From contig NC_064437.1 in assembly GCF_023343835.1 (NCBI RefSeq), positions 5,532,001 to 5,596,000 of the forward strand: a stretch of DNA of 64,000 nt, in the 5' to 3' direction. Under the pieces are notes generated by a model. The model had not been told where the DNA came from. It saw nothing but the letters and a program-made list of their open reading frames with translations, and did not search any database. This document shows, piece after piece, positions 1 to 25,962 of this stretch. The translations under genes and the position numbers were made by a program. Source of the stretch: Lagopus muta (lineage: Eukaryota; Chordata; Aves; Galliformes; Phasianidae). How positions within the stretch are numbered: the first letter of the stretch is position 1; each line of letters starts with the position of its first letter.

Positions 1-600
1 AAAGCAAGGCTCTTCAACAGTTTTTCGTAAAAGATGCATATTGGAAAAAAGCATAGGAATACAGGAGAAGGCTATAAAGAAGTGGCAAAACTATAAGGTA
101 ACTAAAATGTAAATTTCAGTATATTGGAGAGAGACTTATGGCCTAGGAGCTGCATGGATAGGTTCTTTCTCTACAGAGATGTTGTGCACATGCACTATAT
201 AGACAAGTACAGTCATATGAACCAGTTATCTGTAGACAACACTCTTGAGGTCACTAAGGACTTTTATCACGTCTGCAATGTTCAAAGTCTTACTACTTTA
301 TAACTTAAAAATCACAAGACCTACAGTTCAAGCTTGTATGAAATTCAAGCAATTTCTATCATTTCTTTTGTTTTAAAAGGATTTGACTGCTGATTTAAAA
401 TTAAGGATATATTTATGTGAATTTCAAGGTTGGAATCCTCAAAGAAAACCAGACAGCAAAACTGGCAAAAATCAATTTTTTTTTTCCCCTTCTGATCTTT
501 GACAGACTTTCTTTTATGAACTTCATTTTGTTAAGGAATTTCCTCATCACAATAATTTTAAGATCTATGATAACTTTGAGGAAACTAAGCTGGGGAAAGT
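1..600. other. Intergenic, no gene seen
   Basis: This stretch lies downstream of the SHISAL2A 3' end. It is AT-rich and broken by stop codons in all frames. I see no exon-like segment with splice sites, no repeat I can name and no RNA gene. Confidence 0.5.
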
Positions 601-637
601 GATGAATTAAGAAAAACAACACAGGTGAATGCCAGAT

Positions 638-643
638 TTTATT
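638..643 (-). terminator. Poly(A) signal AATAAA, probable SHISAL2A 3' end
   Basis: The minus strand reads AATAAA here (TTTATT on plus), about 365 bases beyond the proposed SHISAL2A stop codon. This gives a 3' UTR of roughly 390 bases, which is a reasonable length. It is the first canonical hexamer I noticed in that direction and indirectly supports placing the last exon at 1009-1109. Cleavage would fall about 10-30 bases further on, near 610-625. Confidence 0.45.
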
Positions 644-1008
644 GAGGAACTGCATTCACATGTTTGTGAACCTAATCACCACACTTGATTAAAGATCATA
701 CTAATAATGCAAAGACATCACATTAAGATGGCACACAAAGAAAATCTCAAACAAAGCTTGGTCAACAGGATGTACCAAATTATGCTCTGCCTGACAACTG
801 TTATATCACTGAAATTGCACAGCATAGGACAACAATTTGCATGAAAGTAATTAGCAGCAGTAGCTGATGCAAATTAAAATATACTTCCCAGTACAGTAAT
901 CATACAGAAATGCATATCCTGACACAGCTCAGGTTGACGTCTTGTAATCAGCTGCAATTACAGCAGTCAGGAAAAAAACTCTGGAAAAGTTGGTGAGGTT
1001 CTTGTGGG

Positions 1009-13856
<12,848 letters not shown>

Positions 13857-14504
13857 CGCGCTGTGGCGGGGCTGCCCGCCGCCTGGGCTCCGGCGGCACA
13901 CGGGAGGGAGGGAGGTGGGGATGCGGCGGGAGGAGCTCAGGCGGAGGGTGGGGCGGGCGGCGGCCCCTCAGCGCTCCTCAGGTACCGCTGCAAGGCGGGA
14001 AACGCGTCCTGAAGCGAAGAGCCCGGTGCCGTCCGTTCCTCCCAGACAGAGACGGCCTGAAGGACAGCATCTCTCGGAACGGCTCGGTTCTCCCTCAGCA
14101 CTCGGTCCCAAATCGAGGAGGGCGTTCAGGGAGCTCCATACGTCTGTAAGCTCAGAGTCCCTTAGTTTGATGAGGGTAACATCCTTAGTTTCTCTCAGAG
14201 GCCAGCCTCACAGAGGTCTTCCTTTCAGTGGTTTTATACCACTTTTTTGTTATCTATTTTTTAAGAAGCAGTGCCCAGGCAGCCAGCATTCCCTGTTGAG
14301 GAAAGAGCCATCTGTGAGAGAAAGGTGGGGAGAGCTCAGTTTGAGATGCATTTGTGTGTCCATCAGGTGTGCCTCAGGGTGCACTTTGGCCACAGAAAGC
14401 AGCATAAGAAAAAGTCCTCTGGAGAGCAGCAGATATACACAGCCCCTCCACAGACCCAGTCCTCAGCACTTCTGAGGTTGGTCTTTTCAAGCTGCAAAAA
14501 AGGC

Positions 14505-14656
14505 TAGAGCAAGTAGGTGATAGATGTCCCATCCCTGAAGACATTCAAGGTCAAGCTGGACCTGATAAAGCTGTAGGAGTCCCAATTCACTACAGGGAAG
14601 CTAGACTAGATAGCCTTGAAGCATCCTTTCTAACTTACCTGAATCTATGATTTTAA
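14505..14656 (+). repeat. CR1 LINE 3' fragment
   Basis: The text contains GATGTCCCATCCCTGAAGAC, ATTCAAGGTCAAGCTGGACC, a degraded GACTAGATAGCCTTGAAGC and a terminal ATCTATGATTTT. These are CR1 3'-end hallmarks with many substitutions, so this is an old copy. Confidence 0.75.
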
Positions 14657-17356
14657 GTGCTTTGTCACACAAGTGACAAAGTTACCACAAGCAAAAGTTT
14701 TTAAAGAAAGGATGCTGTTACAACAGTGAGAGACCAAACTTACTTTGCAAAACCACAGCAATTCAGCTAATGCTTCACATTTTAATTTCAGGTTTTACCT
14801 TGAAATGAACCACAGGCAAATGGAGTCTTCCGCAGCTTAAAGAGATGCTAGGTCTTCATCAGCCAAGGTACACTCCTACAACACCTAAACAGGGTGAGGC
14901 TGCTAACAACAACAGTTACCATGAGAAGGCCTAGACAAGGTAAGATACTAAATCTAGGACCCATTAAGTAAATGGTACACAACACAAGTTACTTATAATA
15001 CATGCCTAAGGTTCATCTAAGAGGCTCACTAGTATACTAGATAGGAGGTAGGACTGAAGCTAGGTAAATGGCTGGTGTACCTTAAGAAAAGTCAAGCTAC
15101 TGAGACATTAACTTAAATAAGGCACATGGACCAATGACTGTAGGATTAGGGCAGAAGCTAACCCAGGTGAGAATAATCAGGGTGCATCAGTGGCCACTTA
15201 GAGTCTTAACACAGGTGTTTTCCACTACTGCATATACTCCCTTTACATTAGGATGGTCTATTTGTCAAAAAGTATAAATATTCTTCAGTTAGTTGGCTGT
15301 GTTTGCTTGTTTGTTGGTTTTGGTATGTGATCTTGAGAAAGAAAATGGCCAGGTTGCTATGAGATTATAGTTTGAATCTACTCACCTGTGTTGTTCAGAT
15401 GAATTGAGAATCAGATGAGTTGTTTTATGATGAAGTTGAGGGTTGATTTATTCAGAATAGATACAACAGAACGGTCTGCTAAAGACTAGAAGGTAATATT
15501 TTTACTTCAGTTATGTTGCTAGTGTTACTATGTGTTGTGATTGAATCATGGCTCTTATGGTGCTTCATTCATAACATTTATAGAATTTGTTTCTATAATC
15601 CGAGCTTCTAAAAAAGCAGAAAACTAATTGTGAGCTACTATAAGGGGTGCTGCTGTCTAGATCACCTTCAGTCCTCACTCTCGGATCTACGTAGAAAGTT
15701 ATTCCTTAACCATTATCAATAGGCAGACAACTGCATAAATTGCTTCCAAAAATAATCTTGCAACAATTTTCGTAACTAAACAAAATTGTTGTGCCATGGT
15801 TGAGTAACTAGTCCTGATTATGTATATAGTCCTGATAACTCAAACTGATGTTATTTGGTGTAGGCAATGTGTTCTGTCTCACATGAGTGATACAGATGAC
15901 AAAGTGATATTTTAAGCTAGAAAGGGAACAGAGGTTTAAGGGATGCATACTTACAATGTGTGAGCACAGGTACATTCACAAGACATGAAATACGTGTTTC
16001 ATTTAGTTCTCTTTTACAAATGTAATGACAAGTAGTAATACTTCATTAGTTAATACATGTAACAAACTTCTGTATGCTAGTTTGAAATATATCAGATGAC
16101 TCATATGATTGACAATATAGAATTTCACTATTTTTTCTATTTGTTTTCAAATGTGAGAAATTACACTTAGAAAATTATGTTCAAATAATATGAGGTTACT
16201 CAGAATTTGGAAATGCCAGACTTACAATTGATAACATGATCACACTCTATTTCTTAAGAGATTCTACCTCACTTGACATTGAGGTTTTAAATATTTTATT
16301 TTCTCACTCTTTTCTAATGTATGATGAAAAGTTGATATGCTGAGTGTTTGACATATATACTGTGAATGCAGTTTCAGCTATGTTTTTGTTCTAATAGTTT
16401 TGGTTGCTTTGTAGGTATTCATTGTTCTGTGTCCTGTGAGATGAAGGGTTGGGCTATTTATCTGTTTTGCAAATACCAAAATATGTCATCACCTACTTAT
16501 CTCTCATGCCTGAGTCTGGAAGCAGAGATGTCTATTGGAAGTCTCAATTATTTTTCTTCTGATAGGAAAGCTGAGGATACTTGTTATTCATAAAATGTGT
16601 GAGACCTTTGAACAGAGAATTACAAAAAGTTCAAAGTATGGCTTCCAATTACTATGACAGCATTTTATTGAAATGCAAAAATATTAATAATAACCCTGGA
16701 GGAGGAACTTTTCTGTCTGTACTTGGCTGACATTTCAAATGTATGTTTCCCCTGCGTCTAAAAATGCATTTAAAATGTATTTGGATTTTAAAAAAATATA
16801 CTGCAATATTCCATAAGCAATCAGAATAATAGCATAAGTGTTGGTTCAACCTCATTGCGGATGACAGTGCTTTAAGTTTGTCAGGGAAGAAGTCACATGG
16901 TGTATTCCTTCTTGGTACGTGTACTGTATATGACTACAGGAACATGGGAACGAGGACTTTTCACTCCTGATATTGTGCTAGTCACAAGCAGTTATATGCT
17001 TCCTTCTTTTCTTAACAGTTCCATTTTATTTCCTAGCTGCTAAAGCTCTTTTTTTTTTCCCTTTCTTCTGCTGCTGAAAGATAGTTTGTTTTCCACGCTG
17101 GGAATGCTACTTGGTTTTGCAGTGATGTAAAGAGAATCAATTTCCATAGCCCTTGTACCTTCGGCTGACACTAGAAAGCTGTATTCAGTTTCAAATTCCT
17201 TTTCACTTAGCAGTGAAGATAAGGAGCAGTTGTCCAACATAAGCTGTCAATTTGAAGGAATGATAAAAAAGAGGTATATTCTTTTTGGTTTTGTATGTCT
17301 TCAAGACACTTTAAGGGTCCTTCAAACCAATTACATTTGCACAGCAGTTATTAACC

Positions 17357-17569
17357 ACAGAATAGATGAGGTTGGAAGAGACCTCTAGAGGTCACCTGGT
17401 CCAATCCCCCTGCTCTAGTAGGGCTACCTGGAGCTGGTTGACCACAACCATGTACAGATGACTTCAGATCTCCAGATGGGAGACCGCACAACGTCTCTGG
17501 GCAACATGTGTCTGTGCTCAGTAAAAAAAGAAAGTATTTCCTAGTGGGCATAAACTGGGACACACGAGG
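17357..17569 (-). repeat. CR1 LINE 3' fragment, left arm of a head-to-head pair
   Basis: Plus-strand text CAGAATAGATGAGGTTGGAA then GAGACCTCTAGAGGTCACCTGG, CCCCCTGCTCTAGTAGGGC and AGATCTCCAGATGGGAGACC is the reverse complement of a CR1 3' end. The terminus is near 17357. Its truncated 5' side faces the second copy. Confidence 0.85.
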
Positions 17570-17594
17570 TTCTATCTGAATATCTCAGATAGAA
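17570..17594. repeat. Perfect 10-bp inverted repeat at the CR1/CR1 junction
   Basis: TTCTATCTGA (17570-17579), a five-base spacer ATATC, then TCAGATAGAA (17585-17594). It lies exactly between two oppositely oriented CR1 fragments. Confidence 0.85.
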
Positions 17595-17950
17595 TATTGA
17601 GAATATTGGAGACCTCATTGCACTTTACAACATCCTGAAGGGAGGTTGTGGTGCAAAAGGGTCTGGCCTCTTCTCCCAGGCGAATGGTAGGACCCGAGGA
17701 AATGGCCAGAAGTTATACCAGAGGAGGTTTAGGTTGGACATGAGGAGAAACTTTTTCTCTCAAAGGGTGGTCAGGCACTGGAATGGCTGCCCAGGGAGGT
17801 GGTGGAGTCGCCGTCCCTGGCAGTGTTCAAGAGGCGCCTGGATGAGGAGCTACGAGAGATGGTTTAGTAGCTTGTGGTACTGATAGGAATGGGAGGGTGG
17901 TTGGACTGGATGATCTTGCAGGTCATTTCCAACCTTGTGATTCTGTGATC
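17595..17950 (+). repeat. CR1 LINE 3' fragment, right arm of a head-to-head pair
   Basis: The segment GGAGACCTCATTGCACTTTA, then CTGAAGGGAGGTTGTGG, GGTCTGGCCTCTTCTCCCAG, GAGGAGGTTTAGGTTGGACA, GGTCAGGCACTGGAATGGCT and GGTTGGACTGGATGATCTTG ends in CAACCTTGTGATTCTGTGAT. It is better preserved than most copies in the window. Confidence 0.92.
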
Positions 17951-20900
17951 TCGTCTTGTCACTGGGTACCACTGAATATAATAATATTCAATTAAGGCAT
18001 GTGATTATTGTCTTTTAATTTGTGTCCCTCCTTATCAAAGCATGTGTTTACTACAGAGCTGAATGGGTGGAATTGCTCTGAGTGACAGACTAGACATTTT
18101 GAAGATACTGGATGTTGTTTTAAATCAGAATTCTTCAGGGGGATTTTCAATAGATATTAGAGTGCTTAGAAATGATGTTTTGAAGAATATAAAACAAACA
18201 GAGGGGAAAAAAAGTACCATAAAATAAGGTCATTTTTACTTGATGCTGTCATCAGTAGCAGTTATGGAGCTCAGGTATCTGGTATGGAACTTAAGGAAGA
18301 ACATGTATTAGGACAGACTCATGAAAAATTGTTTTGCTTTGATGTTGGTCAACTGAATTTTGGCTACATCAGTGGAATGTTTTTTTCTAACATAAGTGGA
18401 GATGGAGGATGGCACAAAAGTATGGTGAGAGCATTTTTGAGAGCCAAGTCAGTATGGTTCCACCAAGTGATAGTAGTCTGTTGTGCTAAAATGCAATTGG
18501 CACTACAGCCTTTTCCATCCTGTGTAAAGACATACATTCTTGTTCAAAACACTGCCAACAGAAGCATCATAAACACCTTTTTTACAGTCTTTTGCCCTAC
18601 TTTTATTAGAGAAAGGAAAAGAAAAGAATACTGATTATGAACAAAACCACAAAAAAGACAAAATAGGAATGTCTTCAAATTATAATGTTTTCCATTGGGC
18701 CCCTTTTCCTCCTTTCGTCTATTGTGTTTGACCTACTAAATGGCATTTTAAGAATAGACTTTAATAGGCATAATACTTTCATACTTCATTAATTGAGGCT
18801 TTGAACTTAAATTAGGTCAGAAAGAGGCATCGGGGAAGAACCAAAAGAAATGGTCAGAGGTAGAAGACTGGAAAAGCAATAAACTTTTATCTTCACAGGT
18901 AGAACTGACAGGGAACTCAACCAGAGCAGATTAAGTAATCAAAGGGAGAGGTATTTCCAGGCTGATGTGGAAATTCACAAGCTTGTTTCTAACAAATTGT
19001 TATTGTACATCCATTTTTATCCTTGGAGTAATTACTGCTTTTTGTTATTATTATTTTTTAATATAAATTAATTACTTGCTCTTTAGTTGTGACTGATAAC
19101 AAAAGAATGTCTCTCTCTCCCATCTTCCTTAAGCACTGAAATAATTTTCTCTGAACTTCTATCTGCAGATGCAATTATACCTTTTTGTTGCAAACAGCTT
19201 CACACCTGAAACTTGGGAAAGATTTATCCATATCAGCTGGCCATCTATTAAAAATATATATCTAGATTATAAGAATTATAGTGTTACATGTTTATGGCAT
19301 GGATTACTCATATTGCAATAACTTTCAAGTGAGTTCTCTGAAATATTTTTGTTTTCTAGAGCTCTCTGAACTTTTGGTCCCTGGTTTCTTAATCTCAATT
19401 TTGACAAAACACATCTCTCATGCATGCAGTTAACAACTACAATTGGTGTCTTGCAATTTCCAGTATTCAGTAAGATTAAATGATTCATATAATTCAGTGG
19501 TTTGATCTTGCAATTTTACTCAATGATTTATTCCTGTTCACTTCAGCACAGCTATTTGCTGAATAGATTGGCCATCTCTCAGGTTAGCAGGAGTTTCTTT
19601 TAAAGAGAATTTTGTTATGAGAAATGAGCAGTTCTTTCATAACCGAGCTGCTCCCCAGTCTGAAATATATGGGGAAAAATCTGTTCTGACCAAATTCACC
19701 ATACCTACTTTTGAGTTTTAAAGTCATCAAAGCTCTCTTTATTGACATCTAGTTTCTATTTCTTGGCGTGAAATAATTTTTTCTTACATTTTCTGTATAT
19801 TTTTGAACATTTGAATATTTGAACATCAACCTTGAAACATCTCATTGATTTTATCCAAGCAAAAATTTTCACCTGAACCAAATTGATTGTGTGGGGGCTA
19901 CTTCTGCTTCAAAACTCAAGATATGGATATTCTGTTCTCATCTGGAGGAGGAGACTTCAAATTTAAAATGCTTATATGACAGGAAAACATTTTACTGTGC
20001 ATCTCTAATGCTTAGTGGTACACCTTTGAGAGAACAATAAATTAGCACTAATAAAATAAATGTTTTCAGTATAGAAAGAGTTAAAAAAAATCTGAGTGGT
20101 TTTACTCTACTAAAAGGTTAGAAAAACTGATTTGTACTATAGGCACTTTAATTATGAGAATAATTTGACTCTTCTGCCCTTTTTTAGAAGATGGAGAAAC
20201 AATTTGTGGATTACGGACATTTTTCTCTACAGCTTTTCTTCTTTTATCACTGTTGGATTCATGTGTTTACTTGATTAAAAATAGTGGTATCACAATTCAG
20301 ATGAACACAATTATGATGAAACAGCTGTGCTTTTAGAGAAAGGGGAAAAAAGACATAGGACTATTTGATCTAATCTAGTAATAGCTTTCTCACTGTCTTT
20401 AATTCAAGAAAAATAAAACTGCAGCTCCATGAAGGTAATATTTCTCTAATTTCTGCCTGTTGTATTCCATTTATATAGCAGATCTTACAGAAGTTAGTTC
20501 TCCTAAAAATTGTACTTTCCTATCACTCCCAGTAAAAGAACATTAGTTCTTTTACTGTTCTAGCTCCATCAATTCGTGCTTAGGAAAGAATCTGGCCCTG
20601 GTTCTGTTGATGCTGCTATTTCTGAACAGAGAGAAAAGAGTCTGTGTAGGCAGCTTCATCTCAGAACTCTCATGCTATCCCTACCTTTCAGAATACAAGT
20701 CTGCTTATTTAAAATACAGTAATCCTGCAACTGCTTTCATTTTCTGGCGTTAGTTTAGAAGTTCTTCTTGTCAAACACGATATCTTGCAGTGCTCTCAGA
20801 TAAAACACCATGCCTTTCCTCCTAAATCTGTAGATTGACAGTTTGGGTCAAGTTTTCTAGGCTAAGAAAGGAAAGTTACTTGATGCTAGCTTCAGCTCCT

Positions 20901-21429
20901 GGGTAGAGACAGCTGGCAAATGTTAGCCATTATCACTAGGCAGCTCCCCACTGTTGCCTCTACCTTTCTGCTGCAAAGCTGGCATAAATGACGTAAAAGA
21001 TGAAAAGTGGAGTTGAATTTTGTTATTGCTGATCCTACGCTACAGGCAGTACTATGTTTGTGAGCTGGCTAGATGGATGAGTCAGCTATGTAGTATTAGT
21101 TCATACAGTCTTCACTGAATGGTAAACTTTAAGATGTAGTTCAAGGATTTCCTTCCATTCCACATGTGTCTGCTATGTAGCTTTAGTGTGGTTCAGAATT
21201 AGTTTTTAGATCTGTGTTTTTAGTGCCTCTTCCATCAGTGTGTTTGCAAGCTCTTTCCTGTTTTGCCAGTGATGTTTTTACTCCAGAGTGTATTAATACT
21301 GTGTCACAGAGAACACCTGATTTGTCTGCTAACTCAACTCCTTCCACGAATGAGTCAGACATAAGCTTGTTAAGTTTAATTTGGCTCTATGAATAGCTGC
21401 AGTATACATTTACATGCATATTTGGTTGT

Positions 21430-21660
21430 GTATGGGAACTGCTGAGTCACAGCCTGAACCACTGATTGAGCACCTGGGGAATGGACCTGGTCAGCCTTGG
21501 AAGCACAGGTGAAGGCAATTCAGCTGTGAGACCGGAATGGGTGGAGCCTGGCTGCAAATCTCTGAGACCTCGTTTAAGGGCTGACTGCCACTGGGGAAGG
21601 ATCTTTGGTGGAGCTTTCTCCTGCAAACCTGGAATCTTGTGATACAGGTGAGCAATCTTC
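21430..21660 (+). repeat. Possible LTR-derived or other dispersed repeat
   Basis: A GC-richer block in AT-rich DNA: GGGTGGAGCCTGGCTGC, CTGACTGCCACTGGGGAAGG, GGTGGAGCTTTCTCCTGC and a final GATACAGGTGAGCAATC. The style recalls avian retroviral LTR R/U5 text, but no terminal TG...CA ends or duplications are evident. Identification is weak. Confidence 0.3.
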
Positions 21661-23257
21661 TTCCCTTCCCTTATACCATCTTTCTATTGTGCTTGTCCTT
21701 CTGTCAATTCCCCTCTGGTGAAACACCTTTTTCCCATTGTATTGATCTGTCCAATTGCCATTGGTTGATTCAAGAATTGAAGATAGCGTAAAATTTGCTT
21801 TTGCTTAATCATATGGCTTTCTAGTCTTTGAAAAGTACTATGTTCAGTTAGTTATTGAAGTGGATGCTAATTTGTTTCTAACGATGAACTTGGTACCATT
21901 CAAGAGAGAAATTTTTTGGTTTGCTAATGGTATTTCAGACCAGAATAACTTGAGTGAAACATCATTAGTGTATAACAAAAATACCAGAGGTAGATACAAG
22001 GATAACTAGGCTGCTTAGTGTTGATCTCATTATAATGCTCTGCTCCATTGTTTTGTTTCAATGTAATATATTCCATTTCATAACTGTTTGGAATTTTTGC
22101 AGGCCTGATTTTCCGTGCTTTGTGAGACAAACTTCTGGAACTTTGAAATGGTCTTGTCTGATTTTTAATATCATACTTAGACCTTCAAATGACTTCTTTC
22201 TTCTCTGGCATGCCCTGGGGGATATGTGACTGAGCACAGTCATGAGTCTATGTGGTTAGTTTAACATTTAAATTGGCTTGCAAAGAGTTTACACCTTCAG
22301 ATTTGCAAGCTGTAGGAGATCAAGTCTTAAGTTATCAACATAATCTCTCTCCATGCATCAATGCTCATCTGTTAAGGCAAACTCCTATTTTCTCTGTAAA
22401 GCAGACAGGCTGCAAAGCAGCTAGTCTCATGCTATAAATTCAGTGCTGTTGTACAGTTTTCAGGACCTGCTGGAGGAAAAAAAGTAATTTCAGATCTCTG
22501 CACGATGACAAGTAGTCTCAACACAATTTTGTTTGCAATTTTTTTTGGAGCAGGTAGTCATGAAGAACTAGATGTAAACTAATCTGCAGCCAAGAATATT
22601 TACTTTTCCTCTGTAGCTTTCATTAAAAGACCAAAACATTTGTTCTGCAGGCTAGAATTCCAATGTGACAAAAGGTGGAATACATGCCATGTGCTCAATC
22701 ATAAAAATGTTTGTTAACTTCAGAGAGAGTATTCATGTGCTGAAAGCCATGTACCTGTTCACATTTCAAAGCCTGCGTTTGTAATACTAATTCTCTTTAA
22801 ATTGGCAATTTGTTAAGAACAGCACCAACCCCGTATTGTTCATAACACTCAGGTGTCTGCTCAGACTTCACACTGCAGAATTTCTTAGCTCCCTGAAATA
22901 ATAACATCAACAATTACAGCCTCACTGTTCTTTGACAGAAACCCTTTGAAAATCTTGTCAGCAAACGTTATTTTTACCTCAGCAAAAACACAATGTACAG
23001 GTCCCCTGCTCTTAACCCTAGGATGCTTTAAGAAAAATTTAGTCCTGTCCAATTGCAGTGTTATTGATGAGGGAAAGCTTTTTTTCCCTTGCTTTGTAAT
23101 GCCTTTAAAGCAGCCCAGAGATTATTTGTCCATGTAGAATGAACTCTTTCCAACTGGTCATTGACATAACATCTTTTTAGGCTTTCAGTATTATATATAT
23201 TACAGTATAGGGAATGCAAGACCACACTTAAGTAAGTCCAGGTGTCTATTTGAAGTT

Positions 23258-23759
23258 TGTTGGAAATATCCAAATAATTTTCTAGGGCGGTTTCTCTGAT
23301 AAAGCAGATTTTATTTGCAGTTGCAATGGCGGGCCTCCTGCAAGCAGGAGAGCCCCGGGAAAACAGTGTTCCATCTTTTATCCCCTGTTGCCCACTGCTG
23401 ATCTCTTTCTCCCCTGGTTCCTCATTGGCTGAGTACTGCAGGTTCACACTCTTTCGCGACGCTTCACCAATCATACAAACACCAAGTAGACACAAATCTT
23501 TGCCGCCCAAACACGAATGTCTTACTTGTTTAATTGACTTCTAACAATTGCTTTCTTAACAAATGTTTGGTCATAACTTTTCAGATGTCAGTTTTACAAT
23601 GTAAACATAGACATAGCCTCAATTGTTTAATTACCCCCTAACATTTGTGCCCTTTCACACTGGGTCATTGTTCTGGTCATTCATCTGTCCTTGCGTAGAG
23701 ATAAGCTCGGAATGAGGATAGAGGGCAGTATCTTGGAGCCTGTCTATGGCATCCTAACA
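23258..23759 (-). mobile_element. Probable solo LTR of an endogenous retrovirus
   Basis: On the minus strand the block starts TGTTAGGATGCC and ends TTTCCAACA, so the termini form the imperfect inverted repeat TGTTRG...YCAACA expected of LTRs. Near the 3' end (minus) it has AATAAA (23315-23310) about 50 bases before the terminus. Further upstream is a CCAAT box (CTCAGCCAATGAGG, near 23435-23422), and the block is richer in GC and CpG than its surroundings. No internal retroviral coding region is adjacent, so it looks like a solo LTR. I found no matching target-site duplication, so the exact ends are approximate and the element is probably old. An alternative left end is near 23251. Confidence 0.5.
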
Positions 23760-24654
23760 TTCCCACAAGGTGGGACAGTTCTGCTTTGTGTAAAGGCCCT
23801 GACTCCTTGAGTGTTTATTAAATGTATTTGCTTTTGCCAGTCTAATGAATGACCTTACAGTATGTTTCCTAGTTCAGAATACTATACCCACATCGATTAG
23901 AACATTCAGAATCTATTGCAGCTTTGTGAGAAAGTATTTGTTAGGTAATTCGGTAACTGTGTTTCTAAAATATGTTACTAACATGTATATGGTATTCTTA
24001 CTTTCCACATCAGCTATTTCTAAGGATATGTTACAGGTTAATTCTTTAGATCAATTGCCCTTTTCAATGTTCAATGCAGAAACAACACTTTCACTTTCCA
24101 CAGGTTGGACATTCTGAATCGAAATAAAGAGGGCTTAAAATGTCTTGCAAAGCACAATCTGGGCTCATCAGGGCTTCAGGTAATAGAAACATCTGTTCTA
24201 TGGAAAATACTTCTGGCTCTTGCTTTCTGCTAACAGCGTTTTAGAGCACTGCATTGGCATAAGTGGACAAAAAAGATAAATAACTATAGTCATAAGAGCT
24301 CCTTTCCTAATAGTTGGGTTCTTTGTCCCAGCACACTGCTGGCCTAGTCTGATTCTGCTCTGTCACTTTACTTTGTAGCAGCTGTCCTGAGTGATTGATG
24401 TAAGCATAGACTGAATGACTGAATGGATGGTGGCATCCACTTTCCTCTCCATCAGAGGAAAATAGAGACATGTTCACTGCCACTTGCAGCAATTTCCTGT
24501 TCTGAAGCTATGCTCCAAGAGAGAATTAGCTGATACAGCTTGGAGTATGCTCATTAGTTTCAATATAACTGAACGTTTCCATCCTCTATTTATCCCAAAG
24601 AGTCTTTGATTACAAACTGTCTTTTCATTTCTTTTCCCCTTCTCTTATGTGATC

Positions 24655-24725
24655 TCTTTTTTTTTTTTTCTTTTGTACTTCTATTACTTCTTCCTTTTAT
24701 TTTCTCACATCTTTTTTTTTTTCCT
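24655..24725. repeat. T-rich low-complexity tract
   Basis: Runs of T interrupted by C and A, for example about T12 at 24658-24669 and T10 near 24712-24722. It is a pyrimidine-rich stretch with no gene context. Confidence 0.7.
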
Positions 24726-25956
24726 ACCACCCCCAACTAAAAATTAAAACCCCCACACCTGGGGTTTTTCATTCTTTCAGGGAAATTCAGCTTGCTTTGT
24801 ACAGTACAATCTCTGTCCCTCAGGGCCATTCTTCAAACCCTAAAACATCTCCAGCTCTTTTCTTCCTTAGGCCAGGCTATGTCATGTGTCCAAGACCTCA
24901 GAAGTGAGCAGCTGTTAAAGCATGGGGTTGTAATGGACTCTGAGATCAATTCTTTTATTTCCAGTAGTTCTTCAGTACTCCATTTCCCCTTTTTTTTTTT
25001 CTGCAAGCCAGTGCATGCCATAATGCCTGCCTTTGATTTCAGCTGAAGACTGTTTGCATGCTGAAGAGCTATTCCAGCTCATCATGCCATTATAACTTCG
25101 TACCATGGCCAGAGCATTTAAGGCTTATTTATGTACTCGAGCCCTGACAACTGCATGGACAAATACTGTTTTTGCTACTTTAAAAAGCATTACAAAGCAC
25201 CAAAAAGGCTTTCAATTGTCAATAATACTGCCGTTGGACAAGACTGGCTTCTTCCTGAGTTTAAAAGCAAGGGACCTGTACATTTTGTTTTTATTGATGA
25301 AAAGAGTTCTTGCTGACAAGATTTTCAGTGGATTTCTGTCAAAGAACAATGGGCTGTAATTATTATTGTTATTATTTTAGTATGCACTAATAACCTCTGC
25401 AGTGTGAAGTTTGAATAGGTGCCTGAGTGCTACCTTTGAAACAAGGGTACAACTAAACATTTGCAACATTGAATAATATAGCATTATGCAACAGTCAAAT
25501 GTTTGGAGAATGTGCTTCATAGGAAAATGTTAATTCTTTAGTGTTTGTACATGCAGCCAAATCAGATGGTGTTATAAATTCCAAAATAAACTTAGAATCA
25601 ATTATAGGAGGTAAGAGTAAGTCTTCTAAGCCACAGTGCTGCTAAAAGAAAGCAACAGCCATCCCAGATAGGCTCTCATCCTCCAGATGTTCCGATGGCT
25701 TTTTATGTTATCTGATAATCCTTATTGGATGAAAAAATGCTGAGATCTTACAGCTTTTGAAGAGTTTTTACAGAGGCTTTGTATTCTGTTTCTTTTAAGT
25801 TTCATGGATATGTTTTCCTCAGGCCCTTGACAACTGACCTTCCAGTGAAATATTTGACCTTCATAATTAGAAAAACATACAATGAAGTTGGTTTGGACGA
25901 GACGTATCTGTTTTTTGTCCTCTTCCTAACACATACCTTAAATCACTCACACACTT

Positions 25957-25962
25957 TTTATT
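25957..25962 (-). terminator. Candidate GPX7 poly(A) signal AATAAA
   Basis: The minus strand reads AATAAA here, 400 bases beyond the GPX7 stop codon. It is the nearest canonical hexamer I found. Other hexamers further on (near 25287 and 24955) are possible, so the 3' UTR length is uncertain. Confidence 0.35.

Noticed and set aside
18284-18634. 116-codon plus-strand open frame in intergenic DNA
   Set aside because: There is no recognisable domain, no supporting splice or promoter signals, and the length is within reach of chance. Conservation would be needed to revive it.
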